From Cupriavidus sp. 2SB (GTDB lineage Bacteria; Pseudomonadota; Gammaproteobacteria; Burkholderiales; Burkholderiaceae): DNA of 46,325 nt. This document shows positions 24,358 to 33,600 of this stretch, piece by piece; the first letter of the stretch is position 1, and the number at the start of each line of letters is the position of its first letter. Below the pieces are notes generated by a model, which saw only the letters and a list, made by a program, of their open reading frames with translations, was not told the origin of the DNA and did not search any database. Both the position numbers and the translations under genes were made by a program. The DNA is taken from contig NZ_SCMX01000055.1 of NCBI RefSeq assembly GCF_005503625.1, forward strand, positions 1-46,325, given 5' to 3'.

Positions 24358-24912
24358 TCAGGGTCCCGGCGCAAGCCGGCTGACCAGCGCGTCCACATCC
24401 TCCCAGGTCACGCGGCGCACGGCCACCATGAAGTCGGTGCCGGGAAACGGGTCGTTGAACATGTCCGATTCCACGCCGCCGAGCCGACGATAAAACTCGC
24501 GCGCCTGGACATTGCCATCGAGCACGTAGAGAAACAGCGCCTTGCCCGGCCACTGGCTGGCCGCGCGGCAAGCGCAATGGGACATCAGCGTCTTGCCGTA
24601 GCCACGTCCGTGATACTGCTGCATCACATGAAGGTTGTCGACGTAGATGCCATAGCCGGGTTCGGCAAGCGGCATCAGGCATGAGAAGCCAGCCGGCTGG
24701 CCGTCCACGCGCAGGATCGTGACTTCGATGGGCGCTTCGGCACCGTCCAGCATGCGGGCACGCCAGGTGGCCAGGCGTTCGTTCACGGCGTGGACGTCAA
24801 GGTATTCGTTGGGAATCAGGCCGGCGTAGGCATGGCGCCAGCTATCCGCGTGCATCGAGGCCAGCAGGTCGGCATCGGCCGACGTGGCAGGAACCAGTTC
24901 AATCAGGGGCAT
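24358..24912 (-). CDS. GNAT family N-acetyltransferase
   Basis: This is a 184-residue acetyl-CoA-dependent acetyltransferase of the GNAT fold; the substrate is unknown. The acetyl-CoA binding motif is visible as VDNLHVMQQYHGRGYGKTLM (Q/R-x-x-G-x-G/A type) near residues 91-110, and the C-terminal NVQAREFYRRLGG is the usual beta-6/alpha-4 region. MHADSWRHAYAGLIP near the N-terminus is typical of the RimI-like branch. The ATG at 24912 is preferred over a TTG five codons upstream. It converges on cobQ with only 12 bases between stops and is not obviously part of the B12 pathway. Confidence 0.88.
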   Translation of the reverse strand: MPLIELVPATSADADLLASMHADSWRHAYAGLIPNEYLDVHAVNERLATWRARMLDGAEAPIEVTILRVDGQPAGFSCLMPLAEPGYGIYVDNLHVMQQYHGRGYGKTLMSHCACRAASQWPGKALFLYVLDGNVQAREFYRRLGGVESDMFNDPFPGTDFMVAVRRVTWEDVDALVSRLAPGP

Positions 24913-24978
24913 GACGGAGGCGCGCAACGCGCCGGATAGAGGAATCAGGGGGCGAAGCCGATCTTAACAATGCACTGT

Positions 24979-25024
24979 TAGAATCGCGAATTCTTCGCAT
25001 TTGCATTTGCGCGCTGGCGCACAG
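24979..25024 (+). promoter_or_regulatory. Candidate promoter with Fur-like AT-rich hexamers before the PepSY gene
   Basis: TAGAAT at 24979-24984 can serve as a -10 box. Just after it come GCGAA-TTC-TTCGC (an inverted repeat) and, read on the minus strand, tandem hexamers GCAAAT GCAAAT GCGAAG, which loosely resemble the repeated hexamers of Fur boxes. PepSY proteins often go with iron-siderophore uptake genes. The match is weak and the -35 box is poor. Confidence 0.25.
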
Positions 25025-25114
25025 ATGCGACGCCGAATGCCCTCAAAAAAGGGCGCTGCAGGGGGCAACCGGCCTCAGCGGCCAGAAAAACGCCTTTCAA
25101 CAATTGCCCTCGCC

Positions 25115-26323
25115 ATGGTCTCCGGCCGACTTCGCACCGTACTCCGCAAGCTACACCTTTACATCGGGCTGGTCTTCGGACTGCTGTTCATCATGCTGGG
25201 CCTGACCGGTACGGCGATTTCCTGGCGTGACGAACTCGACAGGTGGCTCAACCCCGATCTGCTGCAGGCTGTTTCCGCCACGCGCATTCCCGTGGGCGCG
25301 GCCACCGTGGAAACGGTGACCGCGAGACTGCTGGCCGATCCCAAGTACGGCAAGCCGAACCTGCTGATGCTGCCGGTGGACGAGCATGACGTGTTCATCG
25401 CCTATTACCCCATCCATGGCGAACAGGCGGCGGTGGGACGCTCGCGGCAGGTCATGATCGATCCCATCACGCTGGCCGTGAAGGGCGAGCGGCTCTGGGG
25501 CGTGCCGGGGCTTTCGCGCCCGCAGTTGCTGCCGACGATGTTCCATCTTCACCGTTACCTGCTGTCGGGCGATACCGGCAAGACGATCATCGGCGTGACC
25601 GGGATGATGCTGCTGTTGTCGGTCCTGCTGGGCATTGCGCTGTGGTGGCCCAAGGCCACCCAGCGTGCTTGGAAGCAGGCGGTGCGGATTACCCACGGTG
25701 GTTCGTGGTCGCGGTTCAACTATTCGTTCCACCGCGCCGCCGGGATTTTCGTGGCGCCGGTGCTGGCCATCACCGCGTTTTCGGGCTGGTATCTGAACCT
25801 GCCGAAATGGGTCACGCCGATCATCGCAAGCGTGGCCACGGTGAGTCCCCAGGTGAAGCACCAGTCCGAGACACCGCCGCCCGGCACCCGCGCAATCACC
25901 CCGGCCCAGGCCATGACCGCCGCGCAGCAGCAGTTTCCCGACGCACTGGTGACGCGCGTGGGCCTGCCGCGCAAACCTGGCGATGCGTATGAGGTGCGCC
26001 TGCGGCAGAACGCCGAGATCCAGGGCGGCAGCGGCGCTACGCGCCTGTGGCTCGACGCCTATACCGGCCGCCCGCTTGGCGTGCGCGACCCGCTCAATGG
26101 CGCGTCCGGCGATACGCTGATCAGCTGGCTCTTTCCGCTCCACACCGGCGAAGCGTTCGGCAGCTACGGCCGTGCGTTCATCACCGTGTTCGGCTTGATG
26201 CCGCTGGCGTTTGCCGTGACGGGAGTGCTGATCTGGTGGAAACGCCGCAGCGGACATCGGCGGCATCTGGAGAGGGAGCGGGGGAGAATTGTTCCCCTCT
26301 CCCGCGGGCGGGAGAGGGGTTAG
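25115..26323 (+). CDS. PepSY-associated transmembrane protein
   Basis: This is a 402-residue inner-membrane protein of the PepSY-TM family, often found with siderophore receptors and thought to act in reductive iron release or envelope metabolism; the role is not settled. The family start KLHLYIGLVFGLLFIMLGLTG is near residues 12-32, HRYLLSGDTGKTIIGVTGMMLLLSVLLGI forms the second membrane region, SFHRAAGIFVAPVLAITAFSG the third, and FGLMPLAFAVTGVLIWWKRR the last. PepSY-like segments lie between them. I use the ATG at 25115 because family members begin there; ATGs at 25025 and 25037 are possible, and none has a good ribosome site. The last ten codons and the stop lie inside a REPIN-like repeat. 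Confidence 0.85.
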   Translation: MVSGRLRTVLRKLHLYIGLVFGLLFIMLGLTGTAISWRDELDRWLNPDLLQAVSATRIPVGAATVETVTARLLADPKYGKPNLLMLPVDEHDVFIAYYPIHGEQAAVGRSRQVMIDPITLAVKGERLWGVPGLSRPQLLPTMFHLHRYLLSGDTGKTIIGVTGMMLLLSVLLGIALWWPKATQRAWKQAVRITHGGSWSRFNYSFHRAAGIFVAPVLAITAFSGWYLNLPKWVTPIIASVATVSPQVKHQSETPPPGTRAITPAQAMTAAQQQFPDALVTRVGLPRKPGDAYEVRLRQNAEIQGGSGATRLWLDAYTGRPLGVRDPLNGASGDTLISWLFPLHTGEAFGSYGRAFITVFGLMPLAFAVTGVLIWWKRRSGHRRHLERERGRIVPLSRGRERG

Positions 26324-26418
26324 GGGAGAGGGCCGGAGGGTCTGCTTGCCGACCGCTCGCAATTTGCACGGCTGGCCCTCTCCCCCGCCCCTCTCCCACT
26401 TCGCGGGAGAGGGGAGCA
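26292..26418. repeat. REPIN-like element, copy C (second subfamily)
   Basis: This element has the same outer hairpins (CCCCTCTCCCGC with GCGGGAGAGGGG at the left, CCCCTCTCCC with GGGAGAGGGG at the right). The inner arms differ: GGGGAGAGGGCC-GGAG at the left pairs with GGCCCTCTCCCC at the right, and the centre CTTGCCGACCGCTCG is unlike copies A and B. It lies between the PepSY gene, whose stop codon is inside it (26321-26323), and panC. Confidence 0.88.
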
Positions 26419-26434
26419 AACAAGCTGGAGCGAG

Positions 26435-27277
26435 TTAGATCTCGAGGTTATCAATCAACCGCGTATTCCCCAGCTTCGCGGCCGTCAGCACCACCAGCGG
26501 TTCTCCTGCCGCGAATTCCTCGCGCGTCGGAGGTTGCAGGTTGTCCTGCTTGCGGATCGACACATAGTCAGCCTGCCAGCCACGGCCCTGAAGCTTCGCC
26601 AGCGCATCGGCTTCCACCTTGAGCAGGTCCACATTGCCGTTGCCGAGCACGGTGTCGCGCACTTCGTGCAGTGTCTTGTAGAGGATGGGGGCCTCGGCGC
26701 GTTCGGCTTCGGTCAGGTAGCGGTTGCGTGACGATAGCGCCAGGCCGTCTTCCGCACGAATGGTCTCGGCCGGGATGATGTCCACGGGCAAGGCGAACTG
26801 CTTGGCCATGCGGCGCACGATCATCAACTGCTGGTAGTCCTTCTTGCCGAACACGGCCACGCGCGGCTGCACGCAGCAGAACAGTTTCATGACCACGGTG
26901 CAGACGCCCTTGAAGAAGCCGGGGCGGAACTCGCCTTCCAGGATATCGCCCAGATCATGCGGCGGATCGACGCGGTATTCCTGCGGCACCGGGTACATGT
27001 CGCGCTCGGTCGGGGCAAAGAGTACGTAGACGCCTTCGCTCTGCAGCTTCTCGATATCGTCCTGCAGCGTGCGCGGGTACTTGTCGAAATCCTCGTTCGG
27101 GCCGAACTGCAGCCGGTTGACGAAGATCGACGCTACCACCGGGTCGCCGTGCTGGCGCGCCAGACGCATCAACGACAGGTGGCCCTCATGCAGGTTGCCC
27201 ATGGTGGGAACGAATGCCACGCGGTTCTGGCCGCGCAACTGGTCCCGTAGCGCCTCGATCGAAGAAATGACTTTCAT
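26435..27277 (-). CDS. panC: Pantothenate synthetase
   Basis: This 280-residue enzyme condenses pantoate and beta-alanine with ATP to form pantothenate, the precursor of coenzyme A. Family motifs are clear: VPTMGNLHEGHLSL at 23-36 (the HxGH nucleotide site), NRLQFGPNEDFDKYPR, EGEFRPGFFKGVCTVV, FGKKDYQQL and the KMSKS-like LSSRNRYL. Its length is normal. It is 170 bases downstream of scpA on the same strand. panB and panD are not in the window. Confidence 0.96.
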   Translation of the reverse strand: MKVISSIEALRDQLRGQNRVAFVPTMGNLHEGHLSLMRLARQHGDPVVASIFVNRLQFGPNEDFDKYPRTLQDDIEKLQSEGVYVLFAPTERDMYPVPQEYRVDPPHDLGDILEGEFRPGFFKGVCTVVMKLFCCVQPRVAVFGKKDYQQLMIVRRMAKQFALPVDIIPAETIRAEDGLALSSRNRYLTEAERAEAPILYKTLHEVRDTVLGNGNVDLLKVEADALAKLQGRGWQADYVSIRKQDNLQPPTREEFAAGEPLVVLTAAKLGNTRLIDNLEI

Positions 27278-27447
27278 GAATGTGGTGAGCGGTCGTGGTA
27301 GGAGCGTCCCGGCCGCCGTGCTTCGGGGCGGGGCCGGGTATGCCGGACTCTCATGTGGGTGCGTGGGCCGGCTGTCGGCGGATTGTAGAGCATCCGCGCC
27401 GGTTCAGGCCTGGGGATGGGCCTCGGTACGTCCGCCAGGCGGGACAG

Positions 27448-28353
27448 TCAGGCCGGCGTGTACGCCAATCGCACATAAACCGGTGCGAACGGCTCGGCCT
27501 GGGTGATTTCCACAAGCGACTCGCGCGACAGTTCGAGCATGGCGATGAAGTTGACCACCACCACGGGCACGCCCTTGCCGGAACGGATGGCGTCCTCGAA
27601 CAGCTCGGTGAATTCCATGAACCTTGCGTGTTGCAGCCGCCGCAGGATCTGGCTCATGTGCTCGCGCACGGAGAGTTCCTCGCGCGAGATCTTGTGATGC
27701 TGGTTCAGCTTGGCACGCTTGAGCACATCGGCCCAGGCGGCCTTCAGGTCCACGGTTTCCACATCGGGAAAGCGCGGTGCCAGGCTCTGCTCGATGTAGA
27801 CCTGCGAGCGAAGGAAATCGCGGCCCAGTTGCGGCACGGTGTCCAGCCGCTGTGCGGCCAGCTTCATCTGCTCGTATTCCAGCAGGCGGCGCACCAGTTC
27901 GGCGCGCGGGTCCTCGGCCTCGTCGTCGCTGTCCGCCTTCTTGACCGGCAGCAGCATGCGCGACTTGATCTCGATAAGCATCGCCGCCATCAGCAGGTAC
28001 TCGGCCGCCAGTTCCAGATTGGTCTTGCGAATCTGGTCAACGTACGAAAGGTACTGACGCGTCACCTGGGCCATCGGAATGTCCAGGACGTTGAAGTTTT
28101 GCTTGCGGATCAGGTACAGCAGCAGGTCGAGCGGACCTTCGAAGGCTTCGAGGAAGATCTCCAGCGCGTCCGGCGGGATATAGAGATCCTGCGGAAGCTT
28201 GAACAGCGGCTCGCCATACAGGCGCGCGAACGCCATGCCGTCGATCATGTCGGCGGGATTGGCGGCGCTGCCCATGGGGGCCACGCTGGGCAGTTCCACC
28301 GGCAGGCTCAGCTTGTCCTGCGGGTGCTGCTCCAGCGGATCGCTCGATGGCAT
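27448..28353 (-). CDS. scpA: Segregation and condensation protein A
   Basis: This 301-residue kleisin subunit of the SMC-ScpA-ScpB condensin works in chromosome compaction and segregation. After an unconserved N-terminus of about 60 residues comes EIFLEAFEGPLDLLLYLIRKQNFNVLDIPM, the ScpA hallmark (helical SMC-neck contact), then YLLMAAMLIEIKSRMLLP and a C-terminal winged-helix region. The N-terminal extension lacks a good ribosome site at 28353, so the start could lie downstream, for example at Met27. It follows a DUF3460 gene by 37 bases, probably in one transcript. scpB is not here. Confidence 0.93.
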   Translation of the reverse strand: MPSSDPLEQHPQDKLSLPVELPSVAPMGSAANPADMIDGMAFARLYGEPLFKLPQDLYIPPDALEIFLEAFEGPLDLLLYLIRKQNFNVLDIPMAQVTRQYLSYVDQIRKTNLELAAEYLLMAAMLIEIKSRMLLPVKKADSDDEAEDPRAELVRRLLEYEQMKLAAQRLDTVPQLGRDFLRSQVYIEQSLAPRFPDVETVDLKAAWADVLKRAKLNQHHKISREELSVREHMSQILRRLQHARFMEFTELFEDAIRSGKGVPVVVVNFIAMLELSRESLVEITQAEPFAPVYVRLAYTPA

Positions 28354-28390
28354 GCGGGGAGAGGGCGAGGGACTGACCGGCGCGGGCCGA

Positions 28391-28582
28391 TCAGTTGTCC
28401 GACGAGTAGACGTAAGGCTTCTGGGCCACGCGCGATTCGTCGGCGCGGGCGCGTTCCTCGAGGTCGATCGGCGCCTTGTCCCACAGCAGGTTGCGGCCCT
28501 GGCGCTGCTCCGCCTCCAGGGCAGGGCGTTCCTGCTTGAGCGTCTTCAGGAACTGGGTGATATCCGATTCGTACATGGCCAT
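28391..28582 (-). CDS. DUF3460 family small protein
   Basis: This is a 63-residue soluble acidic protein of the DUF3460 family, found in Burkholderiales and of unknown function. MYESDITQFLKTLKQERP at the N-terminus, NLLWDKAPIDLEERARADE in the middle and QKPYVYSSD at the end are typical. Two ATGs are two codons apart; the first (28582) has AGG about seven bases upstream, while family members usually begin at the second (28576). It lies just before scpA, which is a common arrangement in this order of bacteria. Confidence 0.88.
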   Translation of the reverse strand: MAMYESDITQFLKTLKQERPALEAEQRQGRNLLWDKAPIDLEERARADESRVAQKPYVYSSDN

Positions 28583-28756
28583 GGCGAAACCTGAGCCCTT
28601 TCCGGGCGGCGTTGGGGGTAACGGGGCGAGATTTTACCGTATCGGCGCGGCCACCCGCCGTGGCGGCCAATGAATCTTTATTTTTGCGGACGGGAATGGC
28701 GTGTCGTCGCCGACGGTGTGGTCAAATAGCGACTTGTTTCTGGACCCCAAGGACGG

Positions 28757-30613
28757 ATGAGCCTGGTTTTTGGCCACATGGCCGGACTGATCGCCGCAGG
28801 CAGGACGCGACGCCCCGGCTCGGGTGGCGCTCTCTTCACGCGCGCGTGTTCCTGCCTTGTCACCTTGCTGCTGGCCTGCGCGGTCTGGATACCCGACGCC
28901 CAGGCCAAGGACGCCTACAAGGTCGAGATCGACGCCCCCGATCCGCTGAAGGACATCCTCAAGGAACACCTCGACCTCTCGCGCTACCGCGACCGCACCG
29001 ATATTTCCGACGACCAGTTCCATTACATGGTGGAAACCGTGGGCGACCAGGTGCGCCAGTTCGCGTCCACCGAAGGCTGGTTCGATCCGGAGACCACGGC
29101 TACCGTGGAAGGCGAGGGCGACCAGCGCGTGGTCAAGATTAAGGTGGTGCCCGGCGCGCGCACTGAAATCCGGCGCGTGGACCTGAGCGTGACCGGCCCG
29201 GCGGCCACACAGTCGCCCAGGCAGATCGAAGAGATGCGCAAGAAATGGGGTCTGCCGGTGGGCGACCCCTTCCGTCAGGCGGACTGGGACAAGGCCAAGG
29301 AGGATGCTCTCGTCCAGTTGCAGAGCCACACCTACTACGGCGCGAGGATGACCGCGTCGCAGGCGCGTGTCGAGCCCGAGGAACATGCCGCCGATTTGTC
29401 GGCGAAGTTCGAGAGCGGCCCGGCCTATGTACTTGGCCCGCTTGAAATCGAAGGCACGCGCCGCTATCCCGCCCGCATCATTCAGAACGTGAATCCGCTG
29501 TCGCAAGGGGAGCCGTACCGCGTGGAGCGACTGCTGGAGTTTCAGCGCGCGGTGCAGAACCAGCCGTATTTCTCGAACGTGCAGGTTGATCTGCTGGAGC
29601 CGCCGGCGGCAACCTCCGCCGAGGCCGCCGCGCAGCAGGAGACCGTGATCGCGCCCGTGCGCGTCAGGGTGCGCGAATATCCGACGCACCGGCTCAGTTC
29701 CGGTGTGGGCTACACGACCGATACCGGCGCGCAGGTGGAAGGCCGCTATTCCTACTACAACCTGTTCAACCGCGCATGGGTGTTCGATTCGCAGGCGCGG
29801 ATCGAGCAGAAGCGCCAGTACGCGTTCGTGGAAACGGCGATGCCGCCGGATACCCACACTTACCGCAACAGTATCTACGGCAGCTACGAGCGCACCATCG
29901 ACATCGAGAGCACCGACCTCACCAGCTGGCGCGGCGGTCTCAAGCGGTCCCGCTCGCGCGAGAAGTACGACACCACGGTCTCGCTCGATTTCTACTACGA
30001 CAACCTCACGCCATACGGGCAGCCCTCGCAGATATCGAAGGCGCTGGTGCCGGCCTTTGCATGGACGCGCCGCGATGTGGATAACCCGGTCTTCCCGCGC
30101 CGGGGCAACGTGATCAACACGCAGGTCGGCGTGGCGGCCAAGAACGTGCTCAGCGATGCCACGTTCCTGCGGCTGTACGGCCGGGTCCGGCAGTACGTGC
30201 CCGTGGGCAATCGCGACCTGTTCATCGCGCGGCTGGAACTGGGCGCGAACATCACGTCGAGCGATCCGGCGCTGATTCCGGCGTCGCTGCGTTTTCGCGC
30301 GGGGGGCACCGACTCGATCCGGGGCTACAGCTACCAGTCGATCGGTACGCCTAACGGCGCCAGCGTGCTGCCGGCGCGCTTCCTGGGCACGGGTAGCGTC
30401 GAATACCAGTACTGGTTCAAGCCCGAGTGGGGCGCGGCGGTGTTCTGGGACATGGGCACGGCCACCAACAACCTGGCTGGCGTGAAGATCTATCACGGCG
30501 TGGGTGTTGGCGCGCGCTGGCGCAGCCCGGTGGGTCCGGTGCAGCTCGATGTGGGCTACGGCATCCAGGAGAAGCAGTTCCGGCCGCACATCTCGCTCGG
30601 GGTGGCGTTCTGA
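28757..30613 (+). CDS. tamA: Outer-membrane translocation and assembly protein TamA
   Basis: This is a 618-residue Omp85-family outer-membrane protein that works with TamB in inserting some outer-membrane proteins or moving lipid across the periplasm. A long signal peptide ends near residue 50 (DAQA). POTRA-like domains follow (about 53-300, for example RIVNPGTR-type turns and the segment LGPLEIEGTRRYPARIIQNVNPLSQGEPY, parts of which are conserved), then the BamA-like barrel with RAGGTDSIRGYSYQSIG near 514-530. The protein ends in ISLGVAF with the terminal Phe used for outer-membrane recognition. AAGGA precedes the ATG. The stop overlaps the tamB start as TGATG. Confidence 0.93.
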   Translation: MSLVFGHMAGLIAAGRTRRPGSGGALFTRACSCLVTLLLACAVWIPDAQAKDAYKVEIDAPDPLKDILKEHLDLSRYRDRTDISDDQFHYMVETVGDQVRQFASTEGWFDPETTATVEGEGDQRVVKIKVVPGARTEIRRVDLSVTGPAATQSPRQIEEMRKKWGLPVGDPFRQADWDKAKEDALVQLQSHTYYGARMTASQARVEPEEHAADLSAKFESGPAYVLGPLEIEGTRRYPARIIQNVNPLSQGEPYRVERLLEFQRAVQNQPYFSNVQVDLLEPPAATSAEAAAQQETVIAPVRVRVREYPTHRLSSGVGYTTDTGAQVEGRYSYYNLFNRAWVFDSQARIEQKRQYAFVETAMPPDTHTYRNSIYGSYERTIDIESTDLTSWRGGLKRSRSREKYDTTVSLDFYYDNLTPYGQPSQISKALVPAFAWTRRDVDNPVFPRRGNVINTQVGVAAKNVLSDATFLRLYGRVRQYVPVGNRDLFIARLELGANITSSDPALIPASLRFRAGGTDSIRGYSYQSIGTPNGASVLPARFLGTGSVEYQYWFKPEWGAAVFWDMGTATNNLAGVKIYHGVGVGARWRSPVGPVQLDVGYGIQEKQFRPHISLGVAF

Positions 30614-33600
30614 TGAGTATTCCGGACATGCCCCCCGTGCCGCGTGACGACGAGAACACGCCGCGCGCGCCCCGCAAGCCAAAGCGCCACCGCGTCTGGA
30701 AGGTCCTGGCGTGGCTCGTCGGCCTGCTTGTGCTGCTGCTGGTGGCGATTGTGGTCACGGTGGTGGCGGCGCTGCGCACGGAGGCGGGTACGCGTCAGGT
30801 GTGGAATCTCGCCACGCGTTTCTCGGCGGGCATGCTGGCAGGGCAGCTTGATGGGGGCACCGTGGCCAGCGGGCTGCGCATGCACGATCTGGTGTTTGCC
30901 AGCGGCGACACACGCGTGACCATCGACCGCATCGACGCCAAATGGCAGATGTCGTGGTCGCCCCGTCGCCTGCATGTGGAATGGCTCAAGCTCGGCAAGA
31001 TCGATGCGCGGCTGCCGGCGTCGGCGCCCAGCACCGAGCCGGCGAAGATGCCCGAGTCGCTGGAACTCCCCCTTGCTGTCGATATCGATACGCTGACCGT
31101 GAGCGAGTTGTCGCTGCTGCAGGGGCCGGCGGCCACGTCGAGCCCACTCGTGCTGTCGGATCTGGCCGCCACGCTGCATAGCGATGGCCTGCGGCACCGG
31201 CTGACCGTGGACCGGCTGACTACGCCTTACGGCAAGCTGCAGGCCAATGCGCAGATTGCGGGGCAGAAGCCGTTTGCGCTGTCCGCCGAGGCACTGCTCG
31301 AAGGCAAGTGGAAGGAAGAAGCGTACGCAGTGTCCGCCAGGGCCAATGGCTCGCTGGATCAACTGCGTGCCGATGTCGACGCCACCGGAGACCGTATCCG
31401 CGCGCGCGCCAATGCCGATGTCACGCCCTTTGGCCGCGTGCCGTTCACGCACCTGCTGATCGACGGCGAGCGCATCAATCCGCGCCTGTTCAGCCCCACG
31501 GCACCGCAGGCCAATCTGACCGTGCATGCGGAATTGCGCCCCGTGGAAGCCGTGGCGCCGCCGCCGCGCGTGGCCGCGCCGAAGCCCGGCGAATCGACCG
31601 CCAGCGCGGTGGAGGCGGCCTCGGCAGCTTTGGCTTCCGCGCCCGTGCCGACACCTGCCGCGCCAACGTCGAATCCCCTCGCCGTAGCGGGCGAGGTCAC
31701 GATACGCAACCTCGATCCCGGCACCATCGACCGCGAGCGCTTGCCCGTCCACAGCGTGACGGCGCGCGTGGAACTCAGCGAGAAAACGCAGACGCTGCGC
31801 GACCTGCGCATCGCACTGCCAGGGCGTGCGGAGATCGTCGGGCAGGGCGCGCTGCAGGACGGGCGCGGCGGCTTCGATCTCGACGTGCGGCGGCTCGACG
31901 TGGCCGCGCTGTACACCACGCTGGTGAAGACCAATCTGTCCGGCCCGGTGATCCTGCGGCTGGAGCCGGGGCGCCAGAGTGTGGCACTTGACGTGGCGGG
32001 CGGCGAGATCAAGCTGTTCGCCGATGCGAAGATCGACGAGGAGTCGGTCACGCTGTCCGCGCTGCGCGCCGGACTGGGTAGCGGCACGCTGACCGCCGAT
32101 GGCAAGCTCGGTCTCAAGGGCGAGCAGGCTTTCGACTTCAAGGGCAAGCTTGCCAATTTCGATCCGTCGCGGCTCGCCAAGGTGGCGCCGGGGCGTATCA
32201 ATGCCGATTTCTCGACCAAGGGCTCGCTGGCAAACGTGCTGCGCGTGGCGCTCGATTTCGCGCTGGGCGAGAGTGAATACGCAGGGCTGCCGATGACTGG
32301 CAAGGGGCGGGTCCGGCTGGAAGGCGAGCGGTTGCTGCCGAGCGAGGCATCGCTGCTGATGGCGGGCAACCAGGTGAACCTGAACGGCAGCTTCGGGGCG
32401 CGTGGGGATCGGCTCAAGGTCAATGTCGACGCGCCGCAACTGGATCGGCTCAAATTCGGCGTGGCCGGCAAGGCCAAGCTCGATGCCGAGGTCACTGGCA
32501 CGTTGAAGAAGCCCGAGATCGTGGGCGACTACAGCGCGCAGTCTCTGGTCGTAGGTCCGCACAAGGTGGCGAATGCCAGCGGCCACGCCGAACTGCGCGG
32601 CGGTCTGGATGGCACCGTCAATGTCCAGCTCGCCGTGCGCGACTATCAGGGTCCGCAGGCATCGGTGCGTACGCTCGATGCCAACCTCAAGGGCACGCAG
32701 GCCAATCACGCCTTCGATGCCAAGGCGGCTGGCACGATGAACGGGCAGCCACTGCAACTCTCGCTGGCCGGGCAGGGCGCGTGGCGTGGCGACCAGGGCT
32801 GGAACGGCACGATCCAGACGCTGGACGAGCGGGGCACCGTCAACGTGCGCCTCACCGCGCCCGCGCAATTGCTGGTGGCGGAACAGCACATCCGGCTCGG
32901 CCAGACGCGTTTGCAGTTTGCCAAGGCCACGATGAACATCGAGGGCTTCGAGTTCGACCATGGCCGCATCCGCTCGCAGGGACGCATGGATGGCGTGGAA
33001 GTCGCCAACATCCTCAAGCTGCTGGAGACATTCACGGGAGAGTCGGCACCCATTCGCTCGGACCTTGTGCTCGATGCCAGCTGGAACCTGAGCCTTGCCG
33101 AGACGGCCACCGGGTTTGCGGACATCCGGCGCCGTAGCGGCGATGCCTCGATCAACGCGGGCCGTGGATGGACCGCGCTGGGGTTGGGCGAGACCGGCCT
33201 TCGCGCCGAGTTCTCCGGCAACCGCGTGACGCTCCGCGGCGGCACCACGGCGCAGCGGCTCGGCAAGCTGGTCGTCGATGCTTCGGCAGGACTCGTCAGC
33301 GAGCAGGGACTGCTGACAGTGGGGCCGGCCTCGACACTTGGTGGTACGGTCACGGCCGACATGCCGCGCCTGAAATCCCTGGAGGCGCTGGCGGGGCCGC
33401 AGTACGCGCTCGATGGCAAGCTGGCGGCGGCGCTGCAACTCGCCGGTACGGTGGGCAATCCGTTGCTGACGGGTTCGATCGATGGCAGCGGCATCGGCAT
33501 TACGCTGTACGACCTCGGCATCCGCTTGACCGATGGCGTGGTGCAGGTGGTGCTGGACCAGAATACGGTGGAGCTGAAGCAGGTGCATTTCCGCGGCGGC

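Noticed and set aside
30556..33588. A 1010-codon open frame antisense to tamB
   Set aside because: It is a high-GC mirror frame: rich in His, Arg and Gln, with no domain and no ribosome site, and it lies fully under a well-supported gene.
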